This document shows, one piece after another, positions 7,271-10,933 of a DNA stretch of 10,933 nt (position 1 is the first letter of the stretch; each line of letters opens with the position of its first letter). Source of the stretch: an uncultured Akkermansia sp. (GTDB lineage Bacteria > Verrucomicrobiota > Verrucomicrobiia > Verrucomicrobiales > Akkermansiaceae). Under the pieces are notes generated by a model. That model was given only the letters and a program-made list of their open reading frames with translations. It did not search any database and was not told where the DNA came from. Made by a program: the position numbers and the translations under genes. Location of the stretch: contig CAJGCY010000086.1 of the NCBI GenBank assembly GCA_904501955.1, forward strand, positions 1 through 10,933, in the 5' to 3' direction.

Positions 7271-7308
7271 ATTTTTTACAAAAAATCTCGCGCATACGCG
7301 CGCGCGAG
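7271..7308 (-). terminator. Hairpin with a T-run on the minus strand
   Basis: CTCGCGC at 7287-7293 pairs with GCGCGAG at 7302-7308 over an 8-nt loop. Read on the minus strand, the stem is followed directly by A and six T, the form of an intrinsic terminator. That T-run is itself half of a perfect AT inverted repeat (ATTTTTT 7271-7277 with AAAAAAT 7280-7286). No minus-strand gene is visible that would need it, so it might instead be a backup structure or protein site. Confidence 0.4.
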
Positions 7309-7330
7309 TCGCTTTTCCGCCTTATCCGGG

Positions 7331-7377
7331 AAAAAATGATAAAAAATTAGGAAAAAGTTCATAAAATCAGAAGAAAA
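7331..7377. promoter_or_regulatory. Five helically phased A-tracts upstream of the rpsL promoter
   Basis: Runs of four to six A occur at 7331-7336, 7341-7346, 7352-7356, 7363-7366 and 7374-7377. Their centres are 10 to 11 bp apart, close to one DNA helical turn, which predicts strong intrinsic curvature. The last run ends 4 bp before the -35 box, where an UP element that binds the RNA polymerase alpha subunit would lie. This fits a high-output translation operon. Confidence 0.6.
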
Positions 7378-7380
7378 GGC

Positions 7381-7408
7381 TTGCCAAATGAAGAAAATGT
7401 AGTAAACT
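7381..7408 (+). promoter_or_regulatory. Promoter of the str operon
   Basis: TTGCCA at 7381-7386 and TAAACT at 7403-7408 with a 16-bp spacer, directly after the A-tract region. The predicted start is about 7413-7415. This is the only good promoter seen before rpsL. Confidence 0.65.
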
Positions 7409-7414
7409 ATGTGC

Positions 7415-7552
7415 CCCTCCACAGTGCAGGAATGCCGTATAGTGGAGTCGCAATATCGGGTCTGCCGCCGAGTAAACAGGATGTCCTCTTATGGTAATGA
7501 GGACCTAGCCAAAACCTCGGAAGCGCCTGAAACCTAATAAACTAAAGGAAAC
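7415..7552 (+). promoter_or_regulatory. Structured 5' leader of rpsL, candidate ribosomal protein leader
   Basis: About 138 nt of untranslated leader with several possible stems: CTCCAC 7417-7422 with GTGGAG 7442-7447, enclosing GCA/TGC capped by a GGAA tetraloop at 7429-7432; and CCGAG 7468-7472 with CTCGG 7516-7520, enclosing GTCCTC 7483-7488 with GAGGAC 7499-7504, itself extended by TTA/TAA. Other genes here have leaders of 0-20 nt, and the rpsL-rpsG gap is only 28 nt, too short for the intercistronic S7 site used in Escherichia coli. A feedback element bound by S7 or S12 is therefore plausible, but this is inferred from geometry only. A Shine-Dalgarno, AAAGGA at 7544-7549, lies 3 nt before the rpsL ATG. 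Confidence 0.45.
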
Positions 7553-7954
7553 ATGCCGACCATTAATCAGCTCGTCCGTAAGGGACGTATCGTACCGGAA
7601 GAGAAGTCGAAGTCTCGCGCTCTTCATAGCTGTCCGCAGCGTCGTGGCGTCTGCCTTCAGGTGATGACGCGTACGCCGAAGAAGCCGAACTCCGCTCTTC
7701 GTAAAGTAGCTAAAGTCCGCCTTACCAATGGCGAAGAAGTTATCGCCTACATCGGCGGTGAGGGCCACAACCTTCAGGAGCACTCCATCGTACTCGTACG
7801 TGGTGGCCGTGTGAAGGACTTGCCCGGTGTTCGCTATCACATCGTTCGTGGTGCTCTGGACTGCCTTGGCGTTGACAAGCGCCGCCGTGGCCGTTCTAAG
7901 TACGGTGCCAAGCGCCCCAAGGCCGGTGCCGCCGCTCCCGCTAAGAAGAAGTAA
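7553..7954 (+). CDS. rpsL: 30S ribosomal protein S12
   Basis: A complete 133-residue S12, the decoding-centre protein of the small subunit. The T-P-K-K-P-N-S loop at residues 41-47 and G-R-V-K-D-L-P-G at 85-92 are intact. Lys43 and Lys88, the two positions where streptomycin-resistance changes usually arise, are wild type, and Asp89, the methylthiolation site in other bacteria, is present. The C-terminus carries a short Ala/Pro/Lys extension beyond the usual R-P-K-A ending. It is the first gene of the str operon and the only one of its genes here with a recognisable Shine-Dalgarno. It follows a long structured leader. Confidence 0.98.
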   Translation: MPTINQLVRKGRIVPEEKSKSRALHSCPQRRGVCLQVMTRTPKKPNSALRKVAKVRLTNGEEVIAYIGGEGHNLQEHSIVLVRGGRVKDLPGVRYHIVRGALDCLGVDKRRRGRSKYGAKRPKAGAAAPAKKK

Positions 7955-7982
7955 TCCCTTAAATCTTTAATATCACACTATT

Positions 7983-8456
7983 ATGGCTCGTCGTAAACGC
8001 GTCTATAAGAAGATTGAGCGTCGTGACTCTCGTTACGACTCTGTATTGGTAGGCCGCCTTATCGGTAAGGTGATGCTTGCCGGCAAGCGCGCTCTTGCTG
8101 AGCGCATCGTTTACAAGGCTATTGACCTTGCTAACGAGGGCACTGACACCGTAAGCCCCCTTGAGGTGCTGACTCGTGCCATTGAGAACGCTAAGCCCCG
8201 CGTGGAGGTGAAGAGCCGCCGCGTTGGTGGTGCTACCTACCAGGTTCCCTTGGAGGTTGCTCCCGATCGTTCCGAGGCTCTTGCCATGCGTTGGATCATC
8301 AACTATGCCCGCAATCGTAAGGGTATCCCGATGGCCAAGGCTCTTGCCAATGAAATCAAAGAGGCCGCTGCCAACCAGGGTGCCGCCGTGCGTAAGCGCG
8401 ACGACGTTCACAAGATGGCTCAGGCCAACCGCGCCTTCGCTCACTTCCGCTGGTAA
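7983..8456 (+). CDS. rpsG: 30S ribosomal protein S7
   Basis: A full-length 157-residue S7, which starts assembly of the 30S head by binding 16S rRNA and lies at the exit site. The N-terminal region (residues 23-43, with G-K-V-M-L-A-G-K and A-E-R-I-V-Y) and the central R-R-V-G-G-A-T-Y-Q-V-P block are typical, and the protein ends with the usual A-F-A-H-F-R-W. It begins 28 nt after rpsL in an AT-rich gap with no Shine-Dalgarno. In proteobacteria S7 represses its own operon by binding mRNA; here the gap before the gene is too small for that site. Confidence 0.98.
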   Translation: MARRKRVYKKIERRDSRYDSVLVGRLIGKVMLAGKRALAERIVYKAIDLANEGTDTVSPLEVLTRAIENAKPRVEVKSRRVGGATYQVPLEVAPDRSEALAMRWIINYARNRKGIPMAKALANEIKEAAANQGAAVRKRDDVHKMAQANRAFAHFRW

Positions 8457-8516
8457 TCTGCGTAAGTTTTTCTCGTAATCTCTGAAACCTTAACATTCAT
8501 ATTACTTTACTGAATT

Positions 8517-10697
8517 ATGGCTAGTTATAGCAGCCCTGACCGCAAGGCCCCGCTCGAGCGCTACCGCAACTTCGGTATCGCTGCACACATCGACGGTGGC
8601 AAAACCACGCTTTCCGAGCGCATCCTTTTCTACACTGGCATGATCCACAAGATCGGCGAGACCCACGAGGGTTCTGCGACGACCGACTGGATGGAACAGG
8701 AGCAGGAACGCGGTATTACCATTACCTCCGCCGCCGTTACCACCAACTGGAAACAGTTGCCTGCTGAGGGCTGCTGCAAGCTTTTCGAGAACGAGAACTT
8801 CCAGCTCAACGTTATCGATACCCCCGGCCACGTGGACTTCACCGCTGAGGTGGAGCGTTCCCTGCGTGTGCTCGACGGCGCTATCGTTGTGTTCTGTGGT
8901 GTGGCCGGTGTACAGCCCCAGACCCAGACGGTGTGGCGCCAGGCCAACAAGTACGAGGTGCCCCGCATCTGCTTCGTGAACAAGATGGACCGTACCGGTG
9001 CCAACTTCGACAACGTGCTCAACGACATCCGCACCAAGCTCGGTGCTAACGCTGCTCCCGTTCTCATCCCCATCGGTGCTGAGGACCAGCTTTGCGGCCA
9101 GATCGACGTTGTGAACCAGAAGGCCATCTACTACAGCGACTCCGACCGCATGGGCTCCACCTACGAGGTGAAGGATCTCGAGGGTGAGCTCAAGGAGATC
9201 GGTGAGGCCGCTCTTGAGGAGCTTAAGAGCGCTGTGGCTGACGTGGACGACGAGCTCGCCGAGCTCTTCCTCATGGAGGAGCCCATCGATGCCCCGACCC
9301 TCAAGGCTGCCATCCGTCGTGCTTGTATCGCTAACAAGTTCATCCCCGTAACCGGTGGTTCCGCTTTCAAGAACAAGGGTGTTCAGGGCCTTCTTGACGC
9401 CGTTGTGGACTACCTGCCCTCCCCGCTCGAGGCCAAGCTGGCTACCGTTACCGGTACCATCCCCACCGGTCTTGACGAGAACGGCTACGAGACCTTCGAG
9501 ACGCAGGAGATCATCCCCTCCGATAAGGACAAGCCCGTTGCCCTTGCATTCAAGCTCTGGGCTGACAAGTTCGTGGGTTCCCTCGTGTTCATCCGCGTAT
9601 ACACCGGCGTTATCCGCAAGGGTGACACCGTGTACAACCCCCGTACCCGTAAGCGTGAGCGCGTAGGCCGTCTGCTCCAGATTCAGGCTAACGTACACAC
9701 CGACGTGAACGAGGTATACTCCGGTGATATCGCCGCTATCGTGGGCCTCAAGAATGCCACCACCGGTGACACGCTTGCTACCGACGACTTCGACTTCACC
9801 CTCGAGCCCCCGACCTTCCCCGACACCGTGATTTCCATGGCTGTGGAGCCCCTTACCAAGGCCGACCAGGAGAAGATGTCCAACGCTCTCCAGCGTCTGT
9901 CCGCTGAGGACCCCACCTTCCGCGTGAAGACCGACGAGGAGACCGGCCAGACCATCATCGCCGGCATGGGTGAGCTTCACCTCGACATCATCGTGGACCG
10001 CCTCAAGCGCGAGTTCAAGGTAGAGGCCAACACCGGTAAGCCCCAGATTGCCTACCGTGAGACCATCACCAAGTCCGCCGACCGCGTACAGGGCAAGCTC
10101 GTGAAGCAGTCCGGTGGTCGTGGTCAGTACGGTGACGTGGTTATCGCCATGCGCCCGGGTGAGCGTGGTACGGGCCTCAAGATTGCCAACAAGATTGTTG
10201 GTGGTGCCATTCCGAAGGAGTACATGAATGCCGTGTACGCCGGTCTGAATGAGGCTATGAACTCCGGTACCGTTGCCGGCTATCCCGTGGAGGACGTAGA
10301 GGTAGACGTTATCGACGGTTCCTACCACGAAGTTGACTCCAACGAAAACGCTTTCAAGATGGCTGCTATCTTCGCCATGAAGAACGCTTTTGCTAAGTGC
10401 GCTCCCGTACTGCTTGAGCCCATCATGGCTGTGGAAGTTGTCACTCCGTCCGAGAACCAGGGCGACATCATGGGCGACCTCAATCGCCGCCGCGCCATGG
10501 TTAAGAACATGGAGCACAAGGGTAACGAGTGCGTTCTGACCGCCGACGTTCCCTTGGCTGAGATGTTCGGTTACTCCACCGATATCCGTACCCTCTCCAA
10601 GGGTCTGGCTTCTTACTCCATGGAACCCTCTCACTTCGAACAAGTACCCTCGAACCTTGTCGCAGACATCGTCAAGGCTCGCGGTGGTAACAAATAA
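8517..10697 (+). CDS. fusA: Translation elongation factor G
   Basis: A complete 726-residue EF-G, slightly longer than the 704 residues of Escherichia coli, partly from extra sequence between the effector region and the G3 motif (about residues 76-95). It moves tRNAs and mRNA through the ribosome with GTP. The G motifs are present: A-H-I-D-G-G-K-T at 23-30 (the fifth residue is Gly27 where EF-G normally has Ala), E-R-G-I-T-I-T at 64-70, D-T-P-G-H at 101-105 with catalytic His105, N-K-M-D at 155-158 and G-S-A-F at 281-284. Domain IV tip loops G-G-R-G-Q-Y-G-D (533-540) and H-E-V-D-S-N-E (604-610) are intact. It lies 60 nt after rpsG and 38 nt before rpsJ, both gaps lacking a Shine-Dalgarno or terminator. 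Confidence 0.98.
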   Translation: MASYSSPDRKAPLERYRNFGIAAHIDGGKTTLSERILFYTGMIHKIGETHEGSATTDWMEQEQERGITITSAAVTTNWKQLPAEGCCKLFENENFQLNVIDTPGHVDFTAEVERSLRVLDGAIVVFCGVAGVQPQTQTVWRQANKYEVPRICFVNKMDRTGANFDNVLNDIRTKLGANAAPVLIPIGAEDQLCGQIDVVNQKAIYYSDSDRMGSTYEVKDLEGELKEIGEAALEELKSAVADVDDELAELFLMEEPIDAPTLKAAIRRACIANKFIPVTGGSAFKNKGVQGLLDAVVDYLPSPLEAKLATVTGTIPTGLDENGYETFETQEIIPSDKDKPVALAFKLWADKFVGSLVFIRVYTGVIRKGDTVYNPRTRKRERVGRLLQIQANVHTDVNEVYSGDIAAIVGLKNATTGDTLATDDFDFTLEPPTFPDTVISMAVEPLTKADQEKMSNALQRLSAEDPTFRVKTDEETGQTIIAGMGELHLDIIVDRLKREFKVEANTGKPQIAYRETITKSADRVQGKLVKQSGGRGQYGDVVIAMRPGERGTGLKIANKIVGGAIPKEYMNAVYAGLNEAMNSGTVAGYPVEDVEVDVIDGSYHEVDSNENAFKMAAIFAMKNAFAKCAPVLLEPIMAVEVVTPSENQGDIMGDLNRRRAMVKNMEHKGNECVLTADVPLAEMFGYSTDIRTLSKGLASYSMEPSHFEQVPSNLVADIVKARGGNK

Positions 10698-10735
10698 ACC
10701 AACTCAATTACTAACCTAAACATAACCGCACGTTC

Positions 10736-10933
10736 ATGCAAAGTCCCAAAATCCGCATCCGTCTCCGTGCTTTTGACAGCCGCGCTATCGATCGCTCCGC
10801 TTCCGAGATCGTCGAAACCGCTAAGCGCACGGGCGCCAAAGTTGCCGGTCCGATTCCTTTGCCGACTCGTATCGAGAAGTTCTCTGTGAACCGCTCGGTC
10901 CATGTTAACAAGAAATCTGCCGACCAGTTCGAA
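10736..10933 (+). CDS. rpsJ: 30S ribosomal protein S10 (NusE), cut by the window edge
   Basis: The first 66 codons of S10; the window ends inside the gene. The start (M-Q-S-P-K-I-R-I-R-L), E-I-V-E-T-A-K-R-T-G-A and G-P-I-P-L-P-T-R blocks, and H-V-N-K near the end match S10 closely. S10 is part of the 30S head and also, as NusE, a transcription antitermination factor. It follows fusA after 38 nt with no promoter or terminator between, so it is the next gene of the str operon, in the place where many bacteria have tuf. No Shine-Dalgarno precedes the ATG. Confidence 0.97.
   Translation, partial: MQSPKIRIRLRAFDSRAIDRSASEIVETAKRTGAKVAGPIPLPTRIEKFSVNRSVHVNKKSADQFE

Noticed and set aside
7553..7954. 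Streptomycin-resistance changes in S12
   Set aside because: Lys43 and Lys88 and their surroundings are wild type.
8502..10643. 713-codon open frame on the minus strand
   Set aside because: It lies entirely opposite fusA, and its existence follows from the strong codon bias of that gene; the translation is low-complexity Val/Gly/His-rich with no recognisable domain.
1..10933. CRISPR array, tRNA, rRNA, insertion sequence or phage genes
   Set aside because: I saw no regularly spaced repeats, cloverleaf or rRNA sequence, transposase, or phage proteins in the window.

Overview
The window looks like a chromosomal segment from a Verrucomicrobiota bacterium, possibly near the Akkermansia lineage. 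That placement is an inference from three things: a 1,267-residue protein resembling the Verru_Chthon cassette protein A family, which is described from Verrucomicrobia; the gene order rpsL-rpsG-fusA-rpsJ with no tuf gene between fusA and rpsJ, an order I recall from Chlamydia in the same PVC superphylum; and mostly Shine-Dalgarno-free start sites. All protein genes lie on the + strand.

Layout: (1) 1-257 has no gene; it holds two related GC-rich repeat motifs and a good promoter. (2) 258-956 is a compact two-gene unit: a secreted chagasin-like (I42) cysteine-peptidase inhibitor and a 96-residue protein I do not recognise. A strong hairpin terminator closes it. (3) 1067-3290 is a complete polar amino acid ABC importer in two overlapping genes: a lipoprotein substrate-binding domain fused to its permease, then the ATPase. 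(4) 3402-7205 is a single very large surface or pilus-tip-like protein with a prepilin-type N-terminus, with its own promoter and terminator. (5) 7206-7552 is a regulatory stretch: a terminator, a hairpin that would work as a terminator on the other strand, five A-tracts phased at about 10.5 bp, a promoter, and a structured leader of about 138 nt. (6) From 7553 onward is the str operon: ribosomal proteins S12 and S7, elongation factor G, and the first 66 codons of S10, cut by the window edge.

How it works together: the translation operon is ordinary and streptomycin-sensitive by sequence. The importer would bring in an amino acid by periplasmic capture, a membrane channel and ATP hydrolysis. 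The inhibitor unit and the giant prepilin-like protein are independent transcription units at the cell envelope.

I do not see a clearly new multi-gene system. The most interesting signals are regulatory: the phased A-tracts and structured rpsL leader, two promoters placed so close to the start codon that the mRNAs would be leaderless or nearly so, and the isolated Verru_Chthon-A-like gene. The inhibitor and its unknown partner come next.
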